Shown here: positions 26,056 through 34,844 of the stretch, one piece after another
Numbering within the stretch: the first letter of the stretch is position 1
Layout: each line of letters starts with the position of its first letter
Assembly: GCF_021390535.1 (NCBI RefSeq)
Contig: NZ_JAJUXG010000008.1
Coordinates: forward strand, 186,001 to 250,000
Origin: Dyadobacter sp. CY312
GTDB lineage: Bacteria; Bacteroidota; Bacteroidia; Cytophagales; Spirosomataceae
Length of the DNA: 64,000 nucleotides
Direction: 5' to 3'
Position numbers and translations under genes: made by a program
Notes under the pieces: generated by a model
What the model saw: the letters and a program-made list of their open reading frames with translations, nothing else
What the model was told of the DNA's origin: nothing
Database searches by the model: none

Positions 26056-27305
26056 TGGAATCTATTTTACCTCTTTTAAAGGCGACTCAGGACGCCGCCG
26101 TTTCGGTACGGAAGCTGAGCGACAAACAACGTGCAGATCTGCTTCTTTCACTGGCTGAAAAAGTGATTGCAAATTCTGCCCAAATAGTGGCGGAGAACCA
26201 AAAGGATCTTGATTTGGTGGATGATGCTGACCCTAAAAAGGACCGTCTTTTACTCAATGAAAATCGGATCGCTGATCTTGCAAAAAGTCTTCGTGATGTT
26301 GCTGCTTTGCCAGATCCCACAGGAGAGGTCTTATTGGAACGCACCATTGAGCAAGGACTTTCATTGAAAAAAATAGCTGTTCCGCTCGGTGTTGTTGGTG
26401 TAATATATGAATCCCGCCCCAATGTGACGCTGGATGTTGCTTCGCTTTGTTTACGTTCAGGAAATGCATGTGTGCTCAAAGGCGGAAAAGAGGCCCATCT
26501 TTCCAATACCATTTTAGTGAGTCTTATTCACGAGACTTTGGTGGAATTTGGTGTACCGGCAGATGCTGTAATGCTATTGCCAACCGGTCGGGAGTTTGTG
26601 ATGGAATTGCTTACTGCGACCAAATACGTTGACATTATTATTCCAAGGGGCTCCGAGGGGCTGATCAAGTTTGTACGTCAGAATTCACTTGTACCAACCA
26701 TAGAAACAGGTGCTGGTGTTTGCCATACTTATGTCGAAAAAACCGGCGATTTGGATAAAGCGGCCAACATTGTAGTGAATGCTAAGGTTTCTCGTCCATC
26801 GGTATGTAATTCGCTGGATACAGTATTGGTCGATAAAGAAGTTGCCAATACTTTCCTGCCAAAATTGAAAGAAGAATTTATAAAGTGGAATGTTGAAGTT
26901 TTTGCCGACGAAACTTCGTACGACATATTTAAAGGTATCGATTACCCATTTTTACAAAAGGCAGAGCCGGAAGATTTCGGAAGAGAATTTCTTGATTACA
27001 AATGTTCTGTGAAAGTGGTTGACGGATTGGAGGAAGCCCTGGATCATATCAGAGCACATTCTTCACGCCATTCGGAAGCGATTATTTCGCAGAACAGCGA
27101 TTTTATTGAAAGTTTTCTGAAAGAAGTAGATGCGGCAGCGGTTTATGCCAACGCTTCAACAAGATTTACAGATGGTGGTGTTTTTGCTTTGGGAGCCGAA
27201 ATCGGTATTTCTACACAGAAATTGCATGCACGTGGTCCTTTTGCCCTCGAAAAACTGGTTACAGAAAAATGGGTGGTGAGAGGCGATGGTCAGGTGAGGT
27301 GGTAA
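26055..27305 (+). CDS. proA: glutamate-5-semialdehyde dehydrogenase
   Basis: A 416-residue gamma-glutamyl phosphate reductase, the second proline enzyme. Visible features are VIYESRPNVTLDVASLCLRSGNACVLKGGKEA (cofactor and phosphate region), IPRGSEGLIKFV, and SRPSVCNSLDTVLVD with the catalytic cysteine near residue 255. The C-terminus FTDGGVFALGAEIGISTQKLHARGP is characteristic. The gene overlaps proB by one base and ends before a terminator hairpin. Confidence 0.95.
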   Translation: MESILPLLKATQDAAVSVRKLSDKQRADLLLSLAEKVIANSAQIVAENQKDLDLVDDADPKKDRLLLNENRIADLAKSLRDVAALPDPTGEVLLERTIEQGLSLKKIAVPLGVVGVIYESRPNVTLDVASLCLRSGNACVLKGGKEAHLSNTILVSLIHETLVEFGVPADAVMLLPTGREFVMELLTATKYVDIIIPRGSEGLIKFVRQNSLVPTIETGAGVCHTYVEKTGDLDKAANIVVNAKVSRPSVCNSLDTVLVDKEVANTFLPKLKEEFIKWNVEVFADETSYDIFKGIDYPFLQKAEPEDFGREFLDYKCSVKVVDGLEEALDHIRAHSSRHSEAIISQNSDFIESFLKEVDAAAVYANASTRFTDGGVFALGAEIGISTQKLHARGPFALEKLVTEKWVVRGDGQVRW

Positions 27306-27327
27306 ACTGTCTCTAATGGAATTCTAA

Positions 27328-27362
27328 GGGAGTGGTACTGTCGGGTACGACTCCCTTTTTTT
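27328..27362 (+). terminator. terminator of proBA
   Basis: GGGAGTGGTAC (27328-27338) pairs with GTACGACTCCC (27345-27355), one mismatch, with a 6-base loop and seven T at 27356-27362. The promoter box of the next gene starts two bases later. Confidence 0.9.
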
Positions 27363-27363
27363 A

Positions 27364-27371
27364 TACCTTTG
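27364..27371 (+). promoter_or_regulatory. -7 promoter box of the M20 deacylase gene
   Basis: TACCTTTG matches TAnnTTTG exactly, immediately after the proBA terminator and 32 bases before ATG 27404. Any -33 element would lie inside the terminator stem. Confidence 0.7.
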
Positions 27372-27403
27372 CCGAAAATTATTCGAGAGTAACCCAGTGC
27401 GTT

Positions 27404-28489
27404 ATGGACAAAACCGAGGCCATTGAAAATATAGAAACACTGAGCAGTGAGGCTATTTCGCTTTTAAAACAGCTTATAGAAACACAATCTTTCAGCAAGG
27501 AAGAAGAGAATACGGCTCTATTAATTGAAGCTTTTTTTAAAGAAAGAAATATTCCGTTTCAGAGAAAGAAAAACAATATATGGGCTTTCAATCAATATTA
27601 TGACGGGTCAAAACCTACATTGTTGCTCAATTCTCACCATGATACCGTAAAACCGAATAAGTCCTGGACTCTCAATCCACTGGAAGCAAAAGTGGAAGAC
27701 GGGAAATTATATGGATTAGGGAGTAATGACGCAGGCGGTTGTCTGGTATCATTGATGGCAACGTTTTCTTATTTCTATGATCGGCAGGATTTAACCTACA
27801 ATATCGCCATTGCAGCAACCGCCGAAGAGGAAATATCAGGAAAAGAAGGTTTGGAAATTGTTGTCCCAGAATTGCCTGAAATTTCGTTTGCTATTGTAGG
27901 AGAGCCTACGGAAATGCATCTGGCAGTAGCTGAAAAGGGGCTTCTGGTTCTGGATTGTACTGCGAAAGGAAAGTCTGGACATGCGGCAAGAGAAGAGGGC
28001 GACAATGCGATATATAAGGCATTGAAAGACATCAGCTGGATCAATTCCTATCAGTTTCCTAAGGTATCGCCAACACTGGGCCCGGTTAAGATGTCGGTAA
28101 CGATTATCAATGCGGGAACGCAGCATAACGTGGTTCCGGATGTGTGTAACTTCACAATTGATGTGAGGGCTACGGATCAGTATACCCTCGAAGAAATTAT
28201 AGATATCATTCAGGCCAATATCCAGTCGGAGGTTAGCGCAAGGTCAATCCGATTGAGACCTTCGAGTATTCCAATGGATCATCCGATCGTAAAAGCAGGC
28301 TTGGCTCTTGGAAGGAATTCATACGGATCGCCAACAACATCAGACCAGGCATTGCTGGACTGTCCGTCTTTGAAAATGGGGCCGGGGCATTCCGGTCGTT
28401 CGCACAGCGCTGATGAGTTTATTTATCTACATGAAATTGGGGAAGGCATTCTCCAGTATATCACTATGCTGGAAGCGGTGGTTAGTTAA
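27404..28489 (+). CDS. M20 deacylase, ArgE-like (N-acyl-ornithine/citrulline deacylase)
   Basis: A 361-residue M20 metallohydrolase. ATG 27404 was chosen because the promoter box lies upstream of it and inside the longer frame. Zinc ligands are visible: His78 and Asp80 in NSHHDTV, the bridging Asp109 in GSNDAGG, and the Glu-Glu pair in TAEEEISGKEG near 145. GEPTEMHLAVAEKGLL and HNVVP mark the dimerisation and substrate region. Placed after proBA and near the arginine genes, it most likely removes the acyl group from N-acylcitrulline or N-acylornithine. Dipeptidase or other M20 specificity remains possible. Confidence 0.85.
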   Translation: MDKTEAIENIETLSSEAISLLKQLIETQSFSKEEENTALLIEAFFKERNIPFQRKKNNIWAFNQYYDGSKPTLLLNSHHDTVKPNKSWTLNPLEAKVEDGKLYGLGSNDAGGCLVSLMATFSYFYDRQDLTYNIAIAATAEEEISGKEGLEIVVPELPEISFAIVGEPTEMHLAVAEKGLLVLDCTAKGKSGHAAREEGDNAIYKALKDISWINSYQFPKVSPTLGPVKMSVTIINAGTQHNVVPDVCNFTIDVRATDQYTLEEIIDIIQANIQSEVSARSIRLRPSSIPMDHPIVKAGLALGRNSYGSPTTSDQALLDCPSLKMGPGHSGRSHSADEFIYLHEIGEGILQYITMLEAVVS

Positions 28490-28567
28490 TGATTGAATGA
28501 AGTAGCTCATAATCAATTTCAAGATTCTGTCCACTCTGAACTTTTTACTGTTAACTCACAATCAGCG

Positions 28568-29395
28568 ATGCATTTTTATTCCAGAAAAGATTCAGAGTTG
28601 TATGACAAAGTTGAATTTCTGTTTATACAAACGGAGCTAAAAGGTCATGTCTTTCATATTACTTTAAACCGACCTGAAAAACGTAATGCCTTCACGCCAA
28701 CCATGGCAGAGGAAATTACTTTTGCATTGACGTTTGCTCACTATAATCCAGAGGTTCGTTGTGTAATATTGAATGCCAACGGAACGGTATTCTGCGCAGG
28801 AGCGGATTTGATCGCGTTTCACAATCCTGATGTGGATTTGAAAAATGAAACGCTTCCTGCAATTCGGGAGGAGGTGAAGTTAGGCGATGCTTTTGCTCAG
28901 TTGCTGAAACCAAGCATTGCCGTTGTGGAAGGTCCTGTTTTGGCAGGTGGTTTTCTAATGATATGTGGTTGTACTTTTGTGCTTGGTGTTGAGTCCTCAA
29001 CTTTTAGTTTGCCGGAAGTGAAGCGGGGAATCTGGCCTATGCAGGTAATGGCGTCTTTACTTCAGATCATGCCTCCCAGGAAAGTACTGGAAATGTCAAT
29101 AACTGGCAAGAGCTATTCTGCACAGGAAGCAGTGAATCTTGGTTTAGTTACTGAAATTTTCGGGAAAGACACCATTAAAGATGAAGCTCAAAAGCTGGCT
29201 TCATTAATATCTTCAAATGCGCCTTATGCCATTTCTGTTGGGATGAAAGCATTGCAAAATCTTGCCGAAATTCCCCAGAGTGAACAGCAAACGTTTTTGA
29301 AAAAGCAATTGAATAAACTGCTTGAATCGGAGGATGCCAAAGAAGGGACAATAGCCTTCAAAGAAAAAAGAAATCCTGTTTGGAAAGGGAGGTAG
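28568..29395 (+). CDS. enoyl-CoA hydratase/isomerase family protein
   Basis: A 275-residue crotonase-fold protein; ATG 28568 is the best start, though the region before the first strand is poorly constrained. ITLNRPEKRNAF opens the fold, VFCAGADL provides one oxyanion-hole glycine, and EGPVLAGGFLMICGCTFVLG the other. FSLPEVKRGIWPMQVMASL follows. The residue equivalent to the second catalytic glutamate of true hydratases falls at the PEVKRG segment and is present. Probable role is in beta-oxidation or branched-chain acyl-CoA breakdown. No neighbouring fatty-acid gene fixes the substrate. It lies 78 bases after the ArgE-like gene. Confidence 0.85.
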   Translation: MHFYSRKDSELYDKVEFLFIQTELKGHVFHITLNRPEKRNAFTPTMAEEITFALTFAHYNPEVRCVILNANGTVFCAGADLIAFHNPDVDLKNETLPAIREEVKLGDAFAQLLKPSIAVVEGPVLAGGFLMICGCTFVLGVESSTFSLPEVKRGIWPMQVMASLLQIMPPRKVLEMSITGKSYSAQEAVNLGLVTEIFGKDTIKDEAQKLASLISSNAPYAISVGMKALQNLAEIPQSEQQTFLKKQLNKLLESEDAKEGTIAFKEKRNPVWKGR

Positions 29396-29518
29396 GCCGC
29401 GAGCGTGGGGAAAAGGTATGAGATTGCCAATTTGCTTTTCAGCAAACACATTTATCAACTTACAGACATAATTTGTTGCAACTATAAGCTAAGTGCTAAT
29501 AGCCATAAGCTAATCTCC

Positions 29519-31081
29519 TCAGTTTCCAGGAACAATCTCAATTTCTTCTCCGTACTGGTTATGGAACTTGAAGTCCGTAACACCCAATGAGGAATCTTTG
29601 ATCAGTTTCACCCAGGTTTTATATTGGAAGAACCATTTTACCTGACGGGAAATAATGCCTTTCGTGAAATAGGAATGAAGGAATGGATGCAGGAGAATGG
29701 TGATACCCCGCTCATTTTGCTTGGATAGCATGTAATCGAGGTTGTTCTCAATCACATCTGATACAAGTATACTGGCCTGAATTGTACCTGTTCCGCCGCA
29801 TGTAGGACATGTTTCTCGGGTTACAATATTCATTTCCGGCCTTACACGTTGGCGTGTAATTTGCAACAAACCAAATTTAGAAAGAGGAAGAACGGTGTAT
29901 TTTGAACGATCTCCTTTCATTTCGTCACGCATGGTATCGAACAGAACGCGTTTATTTTCCGCCTTCTTCATATCGATAAAATCCACCACGATAATGCCAC
30001 CCATATCGCGTAAACGCAATTGGCGTGCTACTTCTTTGGCTGCTTCCAAATTGACACTCAAAGCAGTTGCTTCCTGATCTTCCTCGGAATTAGACTTGTT
30101 GCCGCTGTTAACGTCAATAACATGTAGTGCTTCTGTATGCTCGATGATCAGATAACCACCGTTTGGCAAGCTTACAGAACGTCCGAATAGTCCTTTGATT
30201 TGCTTTTCCAAACCAAACTGTTCGAATAGCTTGTTTTTGCCATTGTGCAGCTTGAGAATGTTTTCCTTATCCGGAGCAATGTTGTGGATATAGGCCTTAA
30301 TGTCATCGTAAACTTCTTTCGAATCAACGGTAATACTGTCGAATGACTCGTTCAGCATATCGCGGATAATCGAAGAAGCGCGATTCATTTCACCTATAAC
30401 GCGGTCGCGTGGTTTGGCATCGCGAAGTGCTTTTATGCCATTTTCCCATTTGTCCAGACAGTCTTGAAGGTCTTTATTCAGTTCGTCAACATCTTTGCCC
30501 GTAGCCACAGTACGAATGATCACTCCAAAATTGGCAGGCTTGATGGAAGACATCAGACGCTGAAGGCGATTTCTTTCCTGTTTGTCTGTAATCTTTTTTG
30601 AAAGGTTTACAGAGTTTGAAAACGGTACAAGTACAATGTAACGGCCGGCAATGGAGATGTCGCAAGACAAACGCGGACCTTTTGTGGAGATTGGTTCTTT
30701 TACAATCTGAACCAGAATTGGTTGATTCTTGGAAAGAACCTTGTCAATTTTACCAAGTTTTTCAATTTCAGGCTCCATCTTGAAGTTATTCAATTTGCCT
30801 GAATTGGTACGCTTGGAGATTACATCCTTCGTCAGTTTATTAAGAGAGTTGATATTAGGCCCTAAATCAAGATAATGCAGAAATGCATCTTTTTCAAATC
30901 CCACATCTACAAAGGCAGCATTAAGCCCTGCCACCAGTTTCCTTACTGTACCAAGGTAGATATCACCTACGGTAAAGCTTTGGTCTGGGGTTTCTACGTG
31001 ATATTCTAAAAGACGTTTATCCTGCAAAAGGGCAATACGTTCTCCCTTTTGAGTAGAATTGATTAGTAATTCGTTACTCAA
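29519..31081 (-). CDS. rng: ribonuclease G (RNase E/G family)
   Basis: A 520-residue endoribonuclease. The N-terminal S1 RNA-binding domain contains VGDIYLGTVRKLVAGLNAAFVDVGFEKDAFLH (about residues 38-69). The catalytic magnesium aspartates lie in ALHVIDVNSGN and GIIVVDFIDMKK. The zinc-link TCPTCGGTG is near residue 415 and joins the subunits of the tetramer. There is no long RNase E-type C-terminal scaffold, so RNase G is the better name. It matures 16S rRNA 5' ends and degrades mRNA. It lies downstream of the COX24-like gene on the same strand, a conserved Bacteroidota arrangement. Confidence 0.95.
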   Translation of the reverse strand: MSNELLINSTQKGERIALLQDKRLLEYHVETPDQSFTVGDIYLGTVRKLVAGLNAAFVDVGFEKDAFLHYLDLGPNINSLNKLTKDVISKRTNSGKLNNFKMEPEIEKLGKIDKVLSKNQPILVQIVKEPISTKGPRLSCDISIAGRYIVLVPFSNSVNLSKKITDKQERNRLQRLMSSIKPANFGVIIRTVATGKDVDELNKDLQDCLDKWENGIKALRDAKPRDRVIGEMNRASSIIRDMLNESFDSITVDSKEVYDDIKAYIHNIAPDKENILKLHNGKNKLFEQFGLEKQIKGLFGRSVSLPNGGYLIIEHTEALHVIDVNSGNKSNSEEDQEATALSVNLEAAKEVARQLRLRDMGGIIVVDFIDMKKAENKRVLFDTMRDEMKGDRSKYTVLPLSKFGLLQITRQRVRPEMNIVTRETCPTCGGTGTIQASILVSDVIENNLDYMLSKQNERGITILLHPFLHSYFTKGIISRQVKWFFQYKTWVKLIKDSSLGVTDFKFHNQYGEEIEIVPGN

Positions 31082-31172
31082 TGTTCAACCAACTGAATGG
31101 CGCAATTAATGTTAATACTTAACCTCCCCAATTTGAGATATCAATGGGGTAATACACAACGGTGAAGATGGT

Positions 31173-31205
31173 ATGACCGGATCAATATAGTATGAATCCG
31201 GTCAT
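31173..31205 (-). terminator. hairpin between the COX24-like gene and rng
   Basis: ATGACCGGAT (31173-31182) and ATCCGGTCAT (31196-31205) form a perfect 10-bp stem with a 13-base loop just after the small gene. No long T-tract follows on the - strand, so it may be a processing site or weak terminator rather than a full stop. Confidence 0.55.
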
Positions 31206-31212
31206 TTACCAA

Positions 31213-31302
31213 TTATTTCTTCTTATGTCTGTTTTTTCTAAGGCGTTTCTTTCTCTTGTGAGTGGAAATCTTATGTCTCTTTCTTTTTTTTCCGCAAGGC
31301 AT
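31213..31302 (-). CDS. AURKAIP1/COX24-domain basic peptide (small ribosomal protein-like)
   Basis: A 29-residue, extremely basic peptide. It starts MPCGKKRKRHKI, runs STHKRKKRLRKN and ends RHKKK, with Lys and Arg making up more than half of it. This matches the tiny AURKAIP1/COX24-domain proteins annotated throughout Bacteroidota, which are related to mitochondrial small-subunit protein mS38 and to bacterial bS22-type peptides, and are probably ribosome-associated. It is easily missed because of its length. Its position just upstream of rng is conserved. No identified Shine-Dalgarno sequence precedes it. Confidence 0.9.
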   Translation of the reverse strand: MPCGKKRKRHKISTHKRKKRLRKNRHKKK

Positions 31303-31352
31303 AAATCTATTCGTTTATAATATAAATAATTGTATTCGTGTAACTAGGTCAA

Positions 31353-32198
31353 TTAATTGTTAAGACGTCCTTCCAGTTCTCCGATAGCTTGCTGGATGAT
31401 CGGATCTTTTTCTTCCTTCTTCACTTCTGCAAGTACTTTTCTTGCTTCATCATTCTTGCCAAGCTCAACAAGGGTCAATCCCAAATAGAATTTAGCCTTT
31501 GTGTTCGCCGGATTGTTTGTAAGAATTTGTTTGAAACGATCAGCAGCTTTGGAATACTGGTTAGAACGCATCGACAAAATACCCATATTGAACAGCGCCA
31601 ACTCATTGGTTGGATCTGTTTCAATCACATCTCTCAACATCATAATACCCTGCATTGGGTTTTCTGTGTTTACGTATGTCATTGCCATATTCGCTTTTAC
31701 AGCCAATAGGGCAGGGTTTTGGTCAATTGCTTTCTGGTAGTATTCACGGGTTTTGATACCAAGGTTTTTAGCCTTCTGGTCATCAACCGCAAATCCATAC
31801 GCTTCATAGTAACGATCTCCCGCCCGAACCCAGTTTTCAAGCGTTGGAGCCAAAAGAGCTACTTTTTCAGCATAAAAGGCCGCACTGTCGAATTTTTGAA
31901 GCTCAGCAAATTTATTGGAAAGTTTCAGGCCGGCAGCAGCCTTATCTTTATCATTTGCAAGAATGAAGCCACTCCTAAGCTGATCTACAATTTTTTGTTG
32001 ATCAGGAGATAAAGTGGCCCCATCGTGCGAATTGGCAGGTGTATCGGACTCCGCCGGTGCAGTAGATGCCTCGGCAGTCTGCGATTTCTCAGTATCCACT
32101 TCTTTTCCCTTATTATTGACCACCACCTTAGGCAGGCTAAAAAGTGTCCCAACTAACGCAACGGCAAAAAAACAAGAAAGAAGAATGGATTTTTTCAT
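31353..32198 (-). CDS. membrane-anchored TPR protein
   Basis: A 281-residue protein with an N-terminal membrane helix or uncleaved signal (about residues 5-25), a low-complexity Ser/Ala/Thr/Glu linker (about 30-65), then tandem tetratricopeptide repeats from about residue 75 to 275. The clearest are NPALLAVKANMAMTYVNTENP, NELALFNMGILSMRSNQYSKA and NTKAKFYLGLTLVELGKNDEA. It is probably a periplasmic-facing scaffold for protein interactions. It follows the HU gene by 30 bases and is likely co-transcribed with it. The specific partner is unknown. Confidence 0.85.
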   Translation of the reverse strand: MKKSILLSCFFAVALVGTLFSLPKVVVNNKGKEVDTEKSQTAEASTAPAESDTPANSHDGATLSPDQQKIVDQLRSGFILANDKDKAAAGLKLSNKFAELQKFDSAAFYAEKVALLAPTLENWVRAGDRYYEAYGFAVDDQKAKNLGIKTREYYQKAIDQNPALLAVKANMAMTYVNTENPMQGIMMLRDVIETDPTNELALFNMGILSMRSNQYSKAADRFKQILTNNPANTKAKFYLGLTLVELGKNDEARKVLAEVKKEEKDPIIQQAIGELEGRLNN

Positions 32199-32228
32199 AC
32201 TGTTATAACCAAACCTGTATAAGGTGAA

Positions 32229-32534
32229 TTACTTTTCAGCAACAGCTTTAAGTTTGTCACTTTCTTTTACCTGCTCAACAAAAACTTTGGCAGGTTTGAA
32301 GCTTGGTACAAAATGCTCGTCAATGATCATTGAAGTTCCCTTCGAAATGTTACGGGCAACTTTACGTGCACGCTTTTTATTAATGAAGCTACCAAAACCT
32401 CTAACATAAAGATTCTCACCATCAGAAAGTGAGTCCTTTACCACGGTGAAAAACGATTCTAGCGTTTGTTGAACATCGCCCTTGTCTACGCCTGTTTTCT
32501 CAGAAATTTGTGCGATTACGTCTGCCTTAGTCAC
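32229..32534 (-). CDS. HU/IHF-family DNA-binding protein
   Basis: A 101-residue nucleoid protein. It opens MTKADVIAQISEKTGVDKGDVQQTLESF and contains the flexible DNA-binding arm in RGFGSFINKKRARKVARNISKGTSMIIDEHFVPSFKPAKVF. The PAKVF variant of the PSK/PAF end of the arm is typical of Bacteroidota HU/IHF (HimA-type) proteins. It binds and bends DNA as a dimer. In related genomes this gene precedes mutY, ssb and gldE, as here, but it is transcribed divergently from mutY. Confidence 0.93.
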   Translation of the reverse strand: MTKADVIAQISEKTGVDKGDVQQTLESFFTVVKDSLSDGENLYVRGFGSFINKKRARKVARNISKGTSMIIDEHFVPSFKPAKVFVEQVKESDKLKAVAEK

Positions 32535-32600
32535 TTTGATTGTTTACTTTAAGTGGATATTATTTCATTTATTTACTTGCTCCTCTAAATTTTGGGAACA

Positions 32601-32608
32601 CAAAGGTA
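32601..32608 (-). promoter_or_regulatory. -7 promoter box of the HU-like gene
   Basis: CAAAGGTA on the + strand is TACCTTTG on the - strand, an exact TAnnTTTG, 66 bases upstream of the HU start. No clear TTG was found at the expected spacing. Confidence 0.6.
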
Positions 32609-32693
32609 CGCTATTTTTACCTGAATTTAAAAGGATGGCTTTTTCATTTTTTTTATAATCGGTTAAAAAACAGCGTACATAAGTAAAAACAAT

Positions 32694-33773
32694 ATGCTAT
32701 CTGATCATTTACAGGTCATTGATTTTAACAAAAAACTCAAATCCTGGTATCTTCAAAATCACCGTCCGTTGCTATGGAGGCAAACGAGGGACCCGTATAA
32801 AATATGGCTCTCGGAAATTATTTTGCAGCAAACCAGAGTTGCACAGGGAACACCATATTATGAAAGGTTTGTAGCTGAATACCCAACAGTTTTTGATCTG
32901 GCTGCTGCCGACGAGCGGGATGTCCTCCGGCTGTGGCAAGGACTTGGATATTATTCCCGGGCAAGAAACATGCATTTTACTGCGAAGCAAATTGTAGGGG
33001 ATTTCGAAGGAAAATTCCCCGAAACCGCCATCCAGCTAAGTAAACTCAAAGGTCTGGGGAACTATACGGCTGCGGCCATTGCATCATTTTCGTTTGGAGA
33101 GATTGTTCCCGCTGTGGATGGAAATGTATACAGAGTTCTGTCTCGTTTGTTTGGAGTGTTTACAGATATCCTGAGCAACGAGGGTAAAAAGGAATTTACC
33201 CTTCTGGCTTCTCGGTTGATTTCTCAGGAAGATCCCGGGACATATAATCAGGCTATGATTGAGTTTGGTGCTTTGCAATGTGTACCCGTTTCTCCCAATT
33301 GTGCGGTATGCCCTTTCACGGACATGTGTTACGCCTATGAATTTGGATTGCAAAGCAAACTTCCCGTTAAGGCTAAAAAGGCCGCCGTAAGGAAAAGATA
33401 TTTCAACTATTTCATATTTAAGCAGGGCGACCGAATTGCCATGCAGGAGCGAAATGCTAAGGACATCTGGAAAGGACTATACGATTTTCCACTGATCGAA
33501 TCAGCAGATCATGTGGAGTCTCCCGATGACTTCATGGGAAATGAGTTTGTTAGCGGTATTTTACAAAAGGGCATAATTCGTGAAATTCCTAAACTGTATA
33601 CACACTTGCTCACGCATCAGCGACTCAATGTTCGTTTTTGGTGGGTAGATATCTCTGAATCAGTGTTGATCAATTTGCCGCCACATCTTTTTTTTTATAC
33701 ACCCGATCAGGTTCACGAACTTCCAAAGCCAATTCTTGTAGACACAGTACTGCGGGAGGAAGGATACATTTAG
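32694..33773 (+). CDS. mutY: A/G-specific adenine glycosylase
   Basis: A 359-residue DNA repair enzyme removing adenine mispaired with 8-oxoguanine. SEIILQQTRVAQGTPYYERF contains the catalytic glutamate. LKGLGNYTAAAIASFSFGEIVPAVDGNVYRVLSR is the helix-hairpin-helix with the catalytic aspartate. The Fe-S cluster loop is Cys-X6-Cys-X2-Cys-X5-Cys in CVPVSPNCAVCPFTDMC. The C-terminal NUDIX-like domain (from about 230) recognises 8-oxoG. It belongs to the conserved HU-mutY-ssb-gldE neighbourhood. Confidence 0.96.
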   Translation: MLSDHLQVIDFNKKLKSWYLQNHRPLLWRQTRDPYKIWLSEIILQQTRVAQGTPYYERFVAEYPTVFDLAAADERDVLRLWQGLGYYSRARNMHFTAKQIVGDFEGKFPETAIQLSKLKGLGNYTAAAIASFSFGEIVPAVDGNVYRVLSRLFGVFTDILSNEGKKEFTLLASRLISQEDPGTYNQAMIEFGALQCVPVSPNCAVCPFTDMCYAYEFGLQSKLPVKAKKAAVRKRYFNYFIFKQGDRIAMQERNAKDIWKGLYDFPLIESADHVESPDDFMGNEFVSGILQKGIIREIPKLYTHLLTHQRLNVRFWWVDISESVLINLPPHLFFYTPDQVHELPKPILVDTVLREEGYI

Positions 33774-33824
33774 AAAGTAAGGACTCGGGGACTTTTAGTC
33801 GTGCCGATTATTCTTTGAAATCAC

Positions 33825-33857
33825 TTTGTTATATGTGCTATAATAAATATAAATTTG
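33825..33857 (+). promoter_or_regulatory. promoter of the PhyH dioxygenase gene
   Basis: TTTG at 33825-33828 and TAAATTTG at 33850-33857 are 21 bases apart, an exact match to the Bacteroidota -33/-7 pattern. The ATG lies at 33882. Confidence 0.75.
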
Positions 33858-33881
33858 CACTATACATATAAACAAGTGGAT

Positions 33882-34754
33882 ATGGAAGCACAACAATCTG
33901 TTAATTTGAATCTGAGTATTGAACAGCAAGAGGCGTACAATAGAGATGGATATCTGGTTGTAAAGGGCCTTTTTAGTCAGGAAGAAACCGGTAAACTATA
34001 TTCTGCTGCTATCGAAAATTCGACGATGCAGAAAAATGCGATGGATCTGAATGATCAGACCGGGAAAAAGACCAAGCTGACATTGTGGTTCACTCCTGGT
34101 GACGACGTGTTTGGCTATTTGATCAGAAGCGAAAGAATGGTGAATTCTGTTCATCAGCTTCTGGGAGAAGATAGCGCAGTCTGCCATTTTCACACAAAAT
34201 TGATGCAAAAAGAGCCTCGGGTTGGCGGTGCCTGGGAATGGCATCAGGACTATGGATACTGGTATAAAAACCAATTTATGTTCCCGGATCAGTTGATGAG
34301 TGTGATGGTTGCGCTTACTCCTGCAAATAAGGAAAACGGTTGTCTTCAGGTAATCAAAGGTTCACATAAAATGGGACGGGTGAATCATGGTTTTGCAGGT
34401 GAACAGGTTGGTGCAGATATGGAAATGGTGAATCACTCACTGAAAACCATGGAACTTGTTTATTGCGAACTGGAAGCAGGCGATACCCTTTTCTTCCACA
34501 GTAATTTGCTACATCGTTCCGAGGCCAATTTGTCGGAGCATCCGCGCTGGTCGCTCATTTCATGTTATAACTCACAGTCTAATATCGCTTACAGCGAGAC
34601 TTCCACTTCCTGGAAAGTACCTGTCGACGTCGTTCCGGATCGCGCGATTCTGGGATGGCAGGCTTCATCTTTCGAAGATGCTGATTTCCTGAAAAAGGAA
34701 GATGACCCGGCGTTGAAAACAACTGGCTGGGAAAGTGCGGTGAGTACAAAATAG
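33882..34754 (+). CDS. phytanoyl-CoA dioxygenase family protein
   Basis: A 290-residue Fe(II)/2-oxoglutarate-dependent oxygenase. ATG 33882 follows the promoter box; a TTG-initiated longer frame would start inside it. The iron ligands are His and Asp in EWHQDYGYWY, and a distal His in LLHRSEANLSEHPRWSL, where the following Arg probably binds 2-oxoglutarate. The opening YNRDGYLVVKGLFSQEE is typical of PF05721. The substrate is unknown. It forms a probable unit with the downstream oxidoreductase, interrupting the usual mutY-ssb order. Its stop codon is the first element of a phased repeat array. Confidence 0.9.
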   Translation: MEAQQSVNLNLSIEQQEAYNRDGYLVVKGLFSQEETGKLYSAAIENSTMQKNAMDLNDQTGKKTKLTLWFTPGDDVFGYLIRSERMVNSVHQLLGEDSAVCHFHTKLMQKEPRVGGAWEWHQDYGYWYKNQFMFPDQLMSVMVALTPANKENGCLQVIKGSHKMGRVNHGFAGEQVGADMEMVNHSLKTMELVYCELEAGDTLFFHSNLLHRSEANLSEHPRWSLISCYNSQSNIAYSETSTSWKVPVDVVPDRAILGWQASSFEDADFLKKEDDPALKTTGWESAVSTK

Positions 34755-34844
34755 TCAGGAGTAGTCATTTATAGTCAAACGTGGTCATTTTTGGTCAGGT
34801 GTCGTCGTTCACAATACTTGACCAGCCTTGACAATGTCTGACCA
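34752..34844. repeat. 10-bp-phased TRGTCA array with inverted half
   Basis: TAGTCA occurs at 34752, 34762 and 34772, TGGTCA at 34782 and 34792, and a degenerate TCGTCG at 34802, all exactly 10 bases apart. The inverted word then occurs at 34819 (TGACCA), 34829 (TGACAA) and 34839 (TGACCA), again 10 bases apart. GTGGTCA (34781-34787) can pair with TGACCAC (34839-34845). It fills the space between the PhyH and Gfo/Idh genes. Confidence 0.8.
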
